Source: Actinomycetota bacterium
GTDB lineage: Bacteria; Actinomycetota; Acidimicrobiia; Spongiisociales; UBA5794
DNA: 6,254 bases
Direction: 5' to 3'
Assembly (NCBI GenBank): GCA_003648875.1
Contig: QMQC01000117.1
Span: forward strand, 1 to 6,254
This document shows positions 1 to 6,254 of this stretch, piece after piece; position 1 is the first letter of the stretch; every line of letters starts with the position of its first letter. The position numbers and the translations under genes are program-made. Under the pieces are notes generated by a model that saw only the letters and a program-made list of their open reading frames with translations, had not been told where the DNA came from and searched no databases.

Positions 1-405
1 AAAGTCAGACAACCGCGTTGGTTCTCCGACAACCTCAAAGGTGATCGTGTTTGCTCCGACGTCGACCGCCGTTGCATCGAAGATGTTGGCGGCATCGAGG
101 ATCTCACTACGACGCTTCGGGTCCGCGTTGACTCGAACAAGCATGATCTCGCGCTCCACCGCCTCACCCGGGGCGTGTTCAGTCACCTTGATCGTGTGGA
201 CGAGCTTGTAGAGCTGTTTGATGATCTGCTCCATCTCGGGCCCATCGACGACCATCGTGACCCTGGACCGCGTTGGATCCTCGGTCGGACCGACAGCGAG
301 CGAGTGGATATTGAAGTCTCTTCTTGCGAACATCGATGCGATCCGGGCAAGCACACCCGGCTTGTTCTCAACCGTCACGGTTATGAGATGCTGTGATCTG
401 GGCAT
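1..405 (-). CDS. ilvN: Acetolactate synthase small (regulatory) subunit, 3' end cut by the window edge
   Basis: Regulatory subunit of acetolactate (acetohydroxyacid) synthase. It binds the catalytic subunit, raises its activity and passes on feedback inhibition by valine in the cytoplasm. The 135 visible codons begin MPRSQHLITVTVENKPGVLA. Residues about 5-78 form the ACT domain and the part from about 84 (EREIMLVRVNADPKRRSEIL) is the typical C-terminal domain. N14, G17 and N32 have the spacing of N11, G14 and N29 of E. coli IlvH, positions linked to valine binding, so feedback inhibition is probably intact. The start is the ATG whose A is the last base of the ilvB TGA (TGATG), with a good GGAGG ribosome site at 413-417, seven bases upstream. 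Family members are usually about 160-175 residues, so roughly the last 30-40 lie beyond position 1. Identity is near certain. ilvC would often follow but is outside the window. Confidence 0.96.
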   Translation of the reverse strand, partial: MPRSQHLITVTVENKPGVLARIASMFARRDFNIHSLAVGPTEDPTRSRVTMVVDGPEMEQIIKQLYKLVHTIKVTEHAPGEAVEREIMLVRVNADPKRRSEILDAANIFDATAVDVGANTITFEVVGEPTRLSDF

Positions 406-2120
406 CAGAGATCCTCCGGACCCATGAGAACCTCGTCGTTCGATCCGCCTGCCACGACCATGGGGAAGACCATTGCGTCGGGGTCACAGACGAACTCCAT
501 CACAACGGGCCGATCGTTGATCGCGAGGCCTTTCTCGATGGTCGGGATGACATCTTCGGGTGTCTCTGCCCGAAATCCTGCACAACCCATGGCCTCGGCG
601 AGCATGGGGATGTTCGGGTTCGAATGGGACAGCTCCGTGGCTGAGAATCGACCGTCATAGAAGAGCTTCTGCCACTGGCGAACCATCCCAAGGCTCGCAT
701 TGTTCAATACAGCGATCTTGACAGGGATGTTCTCCTGCGCTGCGGTGATCAGCTCCTGAAAAGTCATCTGGAAGCAGCCATCGCCGTCGATGGCAATGAC
801 GGTCCGATCCGGCATGCCCGCTTGGGCTCCGATGGCCGCAGGCACGGCATATCCCATCGTGCCAAGCCCTCCGGAGTTGATCCACGTGTTCGGGTGCTCG
901 AAACTCCAGAACTGCGATGCCCACATCTGGTGCTGACCGACCCCGGCCACCGCGATCGTGTTCTCGTCGGTTCGCCTGGAGAGTTCATCGATAACGTACT
1001 GCTGGAGTATGCGGCCCTCGGGATCCTGCTCGTAGGCGAGAGGGAAGTCGCGCTGCCACCCCCGAATGGTTTCGATCCACCCGGTTCGCTCGGGGGCGGG
1101 ATCGTGCTCGAGGCGTTCTGCGCCCTCAGTCAGGAGTTGCCCGAGAACGGCCTTGGCATCTCCGACGATCGGAATCTCGACCTTGCGGATCTTGCCGATC
1201 TCGGCGGGGTCGACATCGACATGAATGACGCGGGCGTGCGGTGCAAAGAATTCCGGATTGCCTGTCACCCTGTCATCGAATCGGGCGCCCACGGTGATGA
1301 GCAGATCAGACTTCTGGATCGCGGTGGTCGCGGTGTAGTTTCCGTGCATACCACTCATCCCGAGTGTCAATGGGTGCGAATCCGGAATCGCTCCGCGAGC
1401 CATCAACGTCGTGACCACCGGAAGATTCTGCTGCTCTGCGAATTGCCGGAGCTTTTGGCTCGCTTCGGCGCGGATGATTCCTCCACCCACATACAGCACT
1501 GGTCGCTCGGACCTGAGGATCGCATCCATGGCAGCCTTCACCTGACGGGGGTGGCCCTTGACCGACGGTCTGTACCCCGGGAGATCGATGTCTTGGGGAC
1601 CGTGCCACGGCATGGTGTCTGCGAGGGCGTCCTTTGTGACATCCACAAGTACGGGACCGGGTCGTCCGGTTGAAGCGATGTGGAAGGCCTCCCTGATCGT
1701 CGAAGGGATCTCGTCGATGTCAGTCACGAGATAGTTGTGTTTGGTGACAGGCATCGAGATGCCCCAGGTATGCGTCTCCTGAAAGGCATCGAGACCGATC
1801 GAGGTTGATCCCACCTGAGCGGTGATCGCCACCACGGGAATCGAATCCATGTAGGCGTCAGCAAGTGGGGTGATGAGGTTGGTAGCGCCAGGTCCGGATG
1901 TGGCGAACGTCACCCCGACGCGTCCTGTTGCATGTGCATAGCCTGATGCCATATGTCCACCACCCTGCTCGTGCCGAGCCAGGATGTGGCGAATCGGACT
2001 CGAGTAGAGCTCGTCATAGGCCTTGAGGATCGCTCCACCCGGAACCCCAAAGATCATCTCGACGTCCTCGTGTTCGAGGGATCGGATGAGTATGGCCGCT
2101 CCGCTGAGTTGTTCTGACAT
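405..2120 (-). CDS. ilvB: Acetolactate synthase large (catalytic) subunit
   Basis: Thiamine-diphosphate enzyme that joins two pyruvates to acetolactate, or pyruvate and 2-oxobutyrate to acetohydroxybutyrate, the first common step of valine, leucine and isoleucine synthesis. The 571 residues match the usual family length. Visible marks: GVPGG at 25-29; the catalytic glutamate E51 in ARHEQGGGHMASGYA; SGPGATN and DAFQE in the N-terminal domain; GARFDDRVTG in the central FAD-binding domain; GGLGTMGYAVPAAIGAQAG, then the GDG...NN thiamine-diphosphate/metal motif with D447 in GDG (446-448) and N473-N474, then MVRQWQ. The C-terminus (PMVVAGGSNDEV) is family-typical. The ATG at 2120 has a GGAG site at 2127-2130, six bases upstream. 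G104 (AQVG) occupies the position that is proline in the plant enzymes. It shares one base with ilvN. The hairpin upstream suggests attenuation. Transcribed divergently from the NYN gene. Confidence 0.97.
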   Translation of the reverse strand: MSEQLSGAAILIRSLEHEDVEMIFGVPGGAILKAYDELYSSPIRHILARHEQGGGHMASGYAHATGRVGVTFATSGPGATNLITPLADAYMDSIPVVAITAQVGSTSIGLDAFQETHTWGISMPVTKHNYLVTDIDEIPSTIREAFHIASTGRPGPVLVDVTKDALADTMPWHGPQDIDLPGYRPSVKGHPRQVKAAMDAILRSERPVLYVGGGIIRAEASQKLRQFAEQQNLPVVTTLMARGAIPDSHPLTLGMSGMHGNYTATTAIQKSDLLITVGARFDDRVTGNPEFFAPHARVIHVDVDPAEIGKIRKVEIPIVGDAKAVLGQLLTEGAERLEHDPAPERTGWIETIRGWQRDFPLAYEQDPEGRILQQYVIDELSRRTDENTIAVAGVGQHQMWASQFWSFEHPNTWINSGGLGTMGYAVPAAIGAQAGMPDRTVIAIDGDGCFQMTFQELITAAQENIPVKIAVLNNASLGMVRQWQKLFYDGRFSATELSHSNPNIPMLAEAMGCAGFRAETPEDVIPTIEKGLAINDRPVVMEFVCDPDAMVFPMVVAGGSNDEVLMGPEDL

Positions 2121-2171
2121 CTAGTTCTCCGGGTACAAAAGAACCCTCCGGGCACGGAGGGTTGGGCGCAT
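2121..2171 (-). CDS. Possible ilvB leader peptide, 16 residues
   Basis: A short ORF, ATG at 2171-2169, encodes MRPTLRARRVLLYPEN and ends with TAG at 2123-2121, directly before the ilvB ATG and in the same frame. It contains Val-Leu-Leu (GTT CTT TTG, 2144-2136), amino acids made by the downstream pathway, and an early Leu. Short leaders with branched-chain codons precede ilvB operons in Streptomyces and Corynebacterium, which makes this plausible. Against it, there is no Shine-Dalgarno before its ATG, an ORF this short in GC-rich DNA can arise by chance, and the Val-Leu-Leu codons lie at the end of the terminator stem rather than ahead of it. If the -10-like box at 2189-2194 is real, the start codon would lie only about ten bases into the transcript. 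Confidence 0.3.
   Translation of the reverse strand: MRPTLRARRVLLYPEN
2135..2163 (-). terminator. Attenuator-like intrinsic terminator upstream of ilvB
   Basis: Read on the minus strand, a perfect nine-base-pair stem (AACCCTCCG / CGGAGGGTT, plus-strand arms 2155-2163 and 2142-2150) with a TGCC tetraloop is followed by CTTTTGT (2141-2135). This is the form of a rho-independent terminator with a short, imperfect U tract, and it points toward ilvB. It ends 14 bases before the ilvB start, so it cannot end an upstream gene (the neighbour there is divergent). A transcription attenuator of the ilv operon is the natural reading. The plus strand has no T tract after the stem. The structure is seen directly; termination activity is inferred. 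Confidence 0.6.
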
Positions 2172-2188
2172 CAGGGTTTCGATGCGCC
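2165..2188. repeat. Perfect inverted repeat, 8-bp arms and 8-base spacer
   Basis: GGCGCATC (2165-2172) and GATGCGCC (2181-2188) are exact reverse complements around an eight-base spacer. It lies directly next to the TATATA box and one base from the terminator stem. As RNA it would be a strong first hairpin of the ilvB leader; as DNA it would be a dyad over the predicted ilvB transcription start and could be a repressor operator. The spacer carries AGGGTT (2173-2178), the same six bases as part of the terminator arm (2158-2163). The repeat is certain; its role is not. Confidence 0.55.
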
Positions 2189-2194
2189 TATATA
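2189..2194 (-). promoter_or_regulatory. Candidate -10 box of the ilvB promoter
   Basis: TATATA matches the -10 consensus (TATAAT) at five of six positions and would place the ilvB transcript start near 2182. I see no convincing -35 hexamer at 16-18 bases, so support rests on the -10 and its place. The hexamer is its own reverse complement, so it could equally serve a plus-strand start toward the NYN gene. If the start is near 2182, only the second half of the inverted repeat would be in the RNA. Confidence 0.3.
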
Positions 2195-2322
2195 AGGATG
2201 ATTACCAGCTCGTATCGATTCGTCATGTCGTGCGTTGCCCTGTTTGTGGGTATGGCGTGGAAGTATGGCATCCTCGAAACGCATGTCAAGATGACGAACA
2301 ACGGAATGGGCAGAGCGCTGGA

Positions 2323-3525
2323 ATGGCCCCGGACAAACACCCGATCGCAATGCTCCGACCCTTGGTCGAATATGCCCGCACCGAGATTGCGGACATGGAG
2401 CCAGATGACGTGCCTGCAAGACTTCGGAAGGCGGCGAGGAGTTCAGCTCGCACGCTTCCGCCTCCCCTGGCGAGATCCGTTGTACAGGAACTGGTCGACA
2501 GTGAACGGTTTCGTGATGCCGTCAGGGATCGATTCGACGCTGGCGGAAACACTGATGCGGACCTCGCGGCATTCCTGACCGATCCGCAGATCGGTCTCGA
2601 ACGGATCGCCGCACGGGTTGAAGCGTCGACCGAAACCAGGGCAGTGAGTGACCTGGCTTCAGCCAACCGGAGGATCGCTGCGCTCACAATCCAACTCGAG
2701 GAGGCCAAAACAAGGATGAAGACTGTCCGTGCGGACCATCTGAAGGCCATCGGAGAAGCTCACAATTCAGTATCCGAAGGGCATAGACGGGCAGAGGCAA
2801 AGAACGCGGAGCTGCACAGGACCTTGGTGGCTCGAGAGTCAGAGATAGCCAGACTCACCGACTACATAGACGATCTCCGTGGTGATCTGGTCGACGTGCA
2901 GGCGAGGCTTGAAGGAGCGATGGAACGGAATCGCAGACGCGCGAGGTCGAAACGCTCACTCGGTCGGAGCGGTCGCTCTGAACCGTCGCCGTCTGACCCA
3001 CTTGAGTTTGCCCGGTGGCTCGACATGATCGAACAAAGGGCGAGACCGTTCCGGAACAAGAACTTGTCGCGTGGCTCACCCGAAGTGCCGGAACCGCTCC
3101 GAGTGCCGCCAGGCATCTCTCCTGAGGCGAGTTCAACGCTCACTTCGCTTGTGAAGCAGTCCCCAGCGGTGATAATCATCGACGGATACAACGTGGCCGG
3201 AGAGATCCATGGCGAGGGGTTTGCCACGAGAGCGGCCAGAGACGACGTCGTCAGTCGCGCTGGGCGCCTTGCGAGGAGTTCAGGGGCAGAAGTGATTGTC
3301 GTGTTCGATGGTTCCGATGAAGATGGCCGCGACGGTTTTCGGTCTTCGGAGGGGGTCTCGGTTCGGTTCTCCAGAGGGGAAGAGGCCGATGACACGATCG
3401 TTGATCTCGTCCACACAGACCCGTACCGGACCGTTGTCGTCACGAATGACCGTGAGTTGCGTGACCGGTGCTCGATCGACGGATGCGTTCCCGTGTGGGC
3501 CACCGCGTTCGTGGCGTGGGGCTGA
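2323..3525 (+). CDS. NYN-domain (YacP-like) putative RNA nuclease with long coiled coil
   Basis: 400 residues from the chosen start. Residues about 10-100 are a helical region (LRPLVEYARTEIADMEP, later LPPPLARSVVQELVDSERF) like that of other actinobacterial YacP-type proteins. About 107-206 is a charged coiled coil, followed by a low-complexity Arg/Ser linker. The C-terminal domain from about 282 is a NYN/PIN-like fold: VIIIDGYNVAGE with D287, VIVVFDGSDEDG with D329, EEADDTIVDLV with D356-D357 and TVVVTNDRELRDRC with D376, ending VPVWATAFVAWG. These acids are the expected metal-binding set of a ribonuclease of the YacP/Rae1 type; the target RNA is unknown. Start choice: the frame is open back to an ATG at 2182, but that lies inside the ilvB leader repeat, and homologue resemblance begins near LRPL. 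ATG 2323 or ATG 2350 are likelier; neither has a clear ribosome site. Divergent from ilvB; the kinase gene follows 106 bp later. Confidence 0.85.
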   Translation: MAPDKHPIAMLRPLVEYARTEIADMEPDDVPARLRKAARSSARTLPPPLARSVVQELVDSERFRDAVRDRFDAGGNTDADLAAFLTDPQIGLERIAARVEASTETRAVSDLASANRRIAALTIQLEEAKTRMKTVRADHLKAIGEAHNSVSEGHRRAEAKNAELHRTLVARESEIARLTDYIDDLRGDLVDVQARLEGAMERNRRRARSKRSLGRSGRSEPSPSDPLEFARWLDMIEQRARPFRNKNLSRGSPEVPEPLRVPPGISPEASSTLTSLVKQSPAVIIIDGYNVAGEIHGEGFATRAARDDVVSRAGRLARSSGAEVIVVFDGSDEDGRDGFRSSEGVSVRFSRGEEADDTIVDLVHTDPYRTVVVTNDRELRDRCSIDGCVPVWATAFVAWG

Positions 3526-3631
3526 CGCCCAGGACCCACAAACTCTCAACACTGGCCCGGACTGGCCGATAGATACCGAAGCAACCTACGGATTTCAGTT
3601 GACCGCGACCCTTCCGCGCACACACATTCAG

Positions 3632-5860
3632 ATGAGTTCAGCGCCCGCGCCGAAGCGAGCTGCGATCTCTCGACGTTGGCATCAGTACCGTAGGCTCACG
3701 GGGGCTGTCGCCACGATTCTTGGGCTTTCTGCTGGAGTGATGCTCGGGTGGCCTGCGATGTTCCTGATCGCGATACTCGGCATTGGCATAGTGATCGACG
3801 CCACGCTGGCTCTCAAGAACGCGAGATCCGGGACGATCCCAACAATGGTGGCCGATATCATGTTCACCGGAGTAGCCCTCGTGGTTGCCGGCGTACCGGG
3901 GGCCGGCATCGGTACCGTCGTTGCCTACTTCATACTGCTCGTCGCTGTGCTGGGGGAGTCGTTCAAGGATTGGATCGTTGGTCTACTCGCGATCGGCGTA
4001 GGTTTGACCGCGTCGTTCATCCCCCACGCGATCGGACTGCACGAACAGCCGCTCGAGCGCTCAATCGTTGCCGGCATCGTCACGGTTGCGGTCTATGGAC
4101 TCGCGACAATCGGAATCGTTCGAGAGTTCGTTGGCGTGAACAGGGCATGGAACAGCACGGCCGGGCGCCAGGTCGAGGTAGCCGAAGCGATCTCGACAGC
4201 CTCGCGAGTCCTCGCTGCGCAGGACGACATTGTGGCCATGGGAAGGGCTCTCGACGCGATCAGGATCGCGATGCACACGACGGTCGTGTTCGTCGAACGC
4301 AACATCGATGATCCGAACCACGGACTGTGTGCCGTTGTGGACGAGCGGTCCGCAGATCAACATCACGCACATCCGTCTTTTGACCGGTCAGCGAAGATGC
4401 CGTGGACAGCCTTACCGGGTGCGCGGTCTCACCTCGAGGGCGGTGCTCCGTTCTTCTATCGCGTCGAGGAGGCACGGGGCACGCCGTACGACAGGGGAGG
4501 GGAGTTCGGCGTCAGCGTGGAAGTTGATGTGCCCATCGTCGTCAATGGAGACTGGGTCGGTGTGATCGGAGCCGCCGACGATGACGTCGAACGGACCTGG
4601 CGCACCGACGATCTCATCCTGTTGAGGACGCTTGCTGATCTCACTGGTGCACTCTGGGAACGGGAAGAGGGTTCTCGTGCTCGGGAGTCGCTGATAGGGA
4701 ACCTCGACGGGCGCCTGCGTTACGAGGAGGCCCTGGCAAAGGCGTCTCGGGCATTACTCGGTGAGCAGTCTGCAGATCTTTCGCCTGCTCTCTTGGCCAT
4801 CGGAACGGCTGCCAATGTCGATGAGGTCTGTATCTCCAAAACGGTGCCGGTGGAAGATGGGTTCCCTGGCGCACGCATTGCAGCCATCTGGAGTGCACCG
4901 GGTGTGCCTCCCACACATGAGGTCGATGACATGGTGTCATACGAAGACATCCCCGAGATCCGTCATGCCGTCCAGAACAACGAGGTCGCCTTCTACAACT
5001 CGAAGTCGTCATCCTGGATCATTGTTGCGATCAACGTTGGTGGGGCCTGGTACGGCACGGTGGCCTTCGTGAGGAACGGTGTCGGTCCGTCGTGGACCGA
5101 TCGAGATATTGCGTTCTGTCAGACGATCGCAGACATCCTTGGAGCGTTCTTTGAGCGATCACAGAACCGCACACGGCTCGAGCGTTCGTTGTCCTCCAAG
5201 GATCAACTCATCGCCTCGGTCAGCCACGAACTGCGATCTCCTCTGACGGCGGTCGTCGGACTCGTCGACGAACTTATCACCGGCGGGGATACATTTGGCA
5301 CAGAGGAACGCAACCAGCTCATGGAGATCATCCATGAGTCATCGAAAGAGATGGCCAACCTCGTCGAGGATCTTCTTGTAGCGGCTCGTTCTGAAGACGG
5401 AACCCTTCCCGTCTTCCCTGAGCGCATCGACCTCTCCCTTGTCGCCCAAACGGTGCTTTCACAGATGGTCGTGCCTGAGGGGAACGAGGTGACCATTCAG
5501 GACGAAGGTTGTGTTGCGATCGCAGATCCTGTTCGAGTCCGCCAGATCATCCGAAACCTGCTCACGAACGCCTTTCGCTATGGAGCTTCACCAATCACAG
5601 TGAGCGTCGGACACGACAATGGACATGCATTCCTCGATGTGCACGATGCGGGTTCGGGAGTCCAAGGCGGTGATCGTGATCGGATCTTCGAGCCATACGA
5701 GCGATCAGAATCCTCACGAACCATCAAGTCCTCGGTCGGGCTCGGCTTGGCGCTGTCGCGCCGCCTCGCAGAGCTCATGGACGGAGATCTCACCTACATC
5801 GAGGGCGACGGAGCAACCTTCCGGTTGTCGGTTCCATTGCCGTCCGCTACGGATCGATGA
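3632..5860 (+). CDS. Membrane sensor histidine kinase with two GAF-like domains
   Basis: 742 residues. After a basic N-terminus (about 1-22) come six predicted membrane segments, roughly 24-40, 42-61, 72-88, 92-109, 114-131 and 144-163. Then two GAF-like domains, about 186-345 (SVEVDVPIVVNGDWVGVIGA) and 365-508 (WIIVAINVGGAWYGTVAFV), which probably bind a small ligand or cofactor. The kinase core is complete: H-box SVSHELRSPLTAVVG with phospho-acceptor H532, N-box RQIIRNLLTNAFRYG with N646, G1 DAGSG (D672, G674, G676), F-box IFEPYERSE, G2 GLGLALS (G703, G705). It should autophosphorylate and pass phosphate to a response regulator, but none is encoded in this window and there is no receiver domain. 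Start: the frame is open upstream into the NYN gene, but codons before 3632 overlap that gene or look non-coding; ATG 3632 directly precedes the basic tail and first membrane segment. It lacks a clear ribosome site. TTG 3599 is an unlikely alternative. The signal sensed is unknown. Confidence 0.9.
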   Translation: MSSAPAPKRAAISRRWHQYRRLTGAVATILGLSAGVMLGWPAMFLIAILGIGIVIDATLALKNARSGTIPTMVADIMFTGVALVVAGVPGAGIGTVVAYFILLVAVLGESFKDWIVGLLAIGVGLTASFIPHAIGLHEQPLERSIVAGIVTVAVYGLATIGIVREFVGVNRAWNSTAGRQVEVAEAISTASRVLAAQDDIVAMGRALDAIRIAMHTTVVFVERNIDDPNHGLCAVVDERSADQHHAHPSFDRSAKMPWTALPGARSHLEGGAPFFYRVEEARGTPYDRGGEFGVSVEVDVPIVVNGDWVGVIGAADDDVERTWRTDDLILLRTLADLTGALWEREEGSRARESLIGNLDGRLRYEEALAKASRALLGEQSADLSPALLAIGTAANVDEVCISKTVPVEDGFPGARIAAIWSAPGVPPTHEVDDMVSYEDIPEIRHAVQNNEVAFYNSKSSSWIIVAINVGGAWYGTVAFVRNGVGPSWTDRDIAFCQTIADILGAFFERSQNRTRLERSLSSKDQLIASVSHELRSPLTAVVGLVDELITGGDTFGTEERNQLMEIIHESSKEMANLVEDLLVAARSEDGTLPVFPERIDLSLVAQTVLSQMVVPEGNEVTIQDEGCVAIADPVRVRQIIRNLLTNAFRYGASPITVSVGHDNGHAFLDVHDAGSGVQGGDRDRIFEPYERSESSRTIKSSVGLGLALSRRLAELMDGDLTYIEGDGATFRLSVPLPSATDR

Positions 5861-5870
5861 GCCGACGACG

Positions 5871-5888
5871 GACGACGGATCCTTCGTC
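5871..5888. other. Imperfect palindrome between convergent stops
   Basis: GACGACGGATCCTTCGTC is a near-palindrome centred on GGATCC with one mismatched position per arm, in the 26 bp between the kinase and oxidoreductase genes. It could act as a weak bidirectional transcription barrier, but there is no T tract on either side, and the centre must open as a loop, leaving a short stem. A tandem GACGACG repeat (5864-5877) overlaps it. Confidence 0.2.
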
Positions 5889-6254
5889 ACAGCGTCAATT
5901 CAGCCAACGTCCTCAGCGTCGACAGGTCGGTCGTGCTGAGGATCATCGTTGTCACACCTGCATCGCGCCATGCATCCAATCGATCGGCGATGCGTTCCTT
6001 TGACCCGATGAGTGCCAGTTCATCCACGAGGGCATCAGGTACCGCCATGGTTGCTTCCATCTTCTTGCCAGCCAGGTAGAGGTCCTGGATCTCTACGGCC
6101 TCTTCCTCATACCCGTATCGACAGGCGAGGTCGTTGTAGAAGTTGCGGCCCTTTGCACCCATTCCACCGCTGTACAACGCAAGGACCGCCTTCATCGACA
6201 ACCGGCCGTCATCACGCTCGCCCGTGCCGCCGACGCGCACCACCGGAGCTATCT
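5887..6254 (-). CDS. LLM-class (luciferase-like, probably F420-dependent) oxidoreductase, C-terminal part
   Basis: About 121 C-terminal residues of a flavin/F420 oxidoreductase with a luciferase-like TIM barrel. The frame stays open to the right edge (IAPVVRVGG...), so the GTG at 6243 is not a real start but an internal valine. The stretch VLALYSGGMGAKGRNFYNDL followed by ACRYGYEEEA, then VPDALVDELALIGSKERIADRL and DAWRDAGVTTMIL, is typical of the C-terminal third of actinobacterial F420-dependent proteins related to methylenetetrahydromethanopterin reductase. Use of F420 rather than FMN is inferred from this resemblance; the cofactor-binding N-terminal part is not in view and the substrate cannot be told. 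It is convergent with the kinase gene, stop to stop across 26 bp. Confidence 0.88.
   Translation of the reverse strand, partial: IAPVVRVGGTGERDDGRLSMKAVLALYSGGMGAKGRNFYNDLACRYGYEEEAVEIQDLYLAGKKMEATMAVPDALVDELALIGSKERIADRLDAWRDAGVTTMILSTTDLSTLRTLAELTL

Noticed and set aside
822..1673. Open frame of 283 codons on the plus strand
   Set aside because: It lies wholly antisense to ilvB, whose product is certain. The translation has no recognisable domain and is rich in Arg, Gly and His as expected of a shadow frame in GC-rich coding DNA.
2233..2280. Plus-strand promoter for the NYN gene around TGTTTG and TATGGC
   Set aside because: Spacing can be made to fit 17 bases, but both hexamers match consensus poorly; it is not distinguishable from chance.
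3515..3534. GTGGGGC...GCCC/CCCAC hairpin over the NYN stop codon as terminator
   Set aside because: Only four to five continuous base pairs form in any one register and no T tract follows.
3599..3627. TTGACC as -35 of a promoter for the kinase gene
   Set aside because: The hexamers at 17-18 bases (ACACAT, CACATT) are poor -10 matches and would place the start of transcription inside the coding region.
3296..3631. N-terminal extension of the kinase frame back to an ATG at 3296
   Set aside because: Most of it overlaps the conserved NYN domain in another frame. The translation is Arg/Ser/Thr-rich without a domain, and ATG 3632 gives a normal basic tail before the first membrane segment.
3748..4311. 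187-codon plus-strand frame over the membrane part of the kinase
   Set aside because: The product is Arg/His-rich and structureless, while the other frame encodes clear membrane segments.

Overview
The window looks like chromosomal DNA from a moderately GC-rich actinobacterium. The large acetolactate synthase subunit resembles actinobacterial IlvB, the NYN/YacP-type protein has the helical, coiled-coil N-terminal half common in that phylum, and the right end carries an F420-type luciferase-like oxidoreductase. An acidimicrobial-type lineage would fit, but this is inferred from protein resemblance only. I see no mobile element, CRISPR array, tRNA or rRNA.

Left part, minus strand (about 1-2200): the start of a branched-chain amino acid operon, read right to left. 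A leader region (about 2121-2194) holds a -10-like box, a perfect inverted repeat, a short possible leader ORF and a compact terminator-like hairpin. It is followed by ilvB (acetolactate synthase catalytic subunit) and ilvN (regulatory subunit, cut by the left edge). The ilvB stop and ilvN start share one base, so the two are probably translationally coupled. Together they make the valine-inhibited enzyme for the first common step of valine and leucine synthesis and the parallel step of isoleucine synthesis.

Middle and right part, plus strand (about 2323-5860): a NYN-domain (YacP-like) putative RNA nuclease with a long coiled coil, divergent from ilvB, then 106 bp later a large membrane sensor histidine kinase (six membrane segments, two GAF-like domains, complete kinase core). 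No response regulator is in view. The 106-bp gap (3526-3631) shows no convincing promoter or terminator.

Right edge, minus strand (5887-6254): the C-terminal part of a luciferase-like, probably F420-dependent oxidoreductase, convergent with the kinase across 26 bp.

Most of the window is ordinary conserved metabolism and signalling. The part most worth a second look is the compact leader ahead of ilvB. It looks like a transcription attenuator, but its layout differs from the textbook one: the candidate leader peptide runs through the terminator stem and stops at the base directly before the ilvB start.
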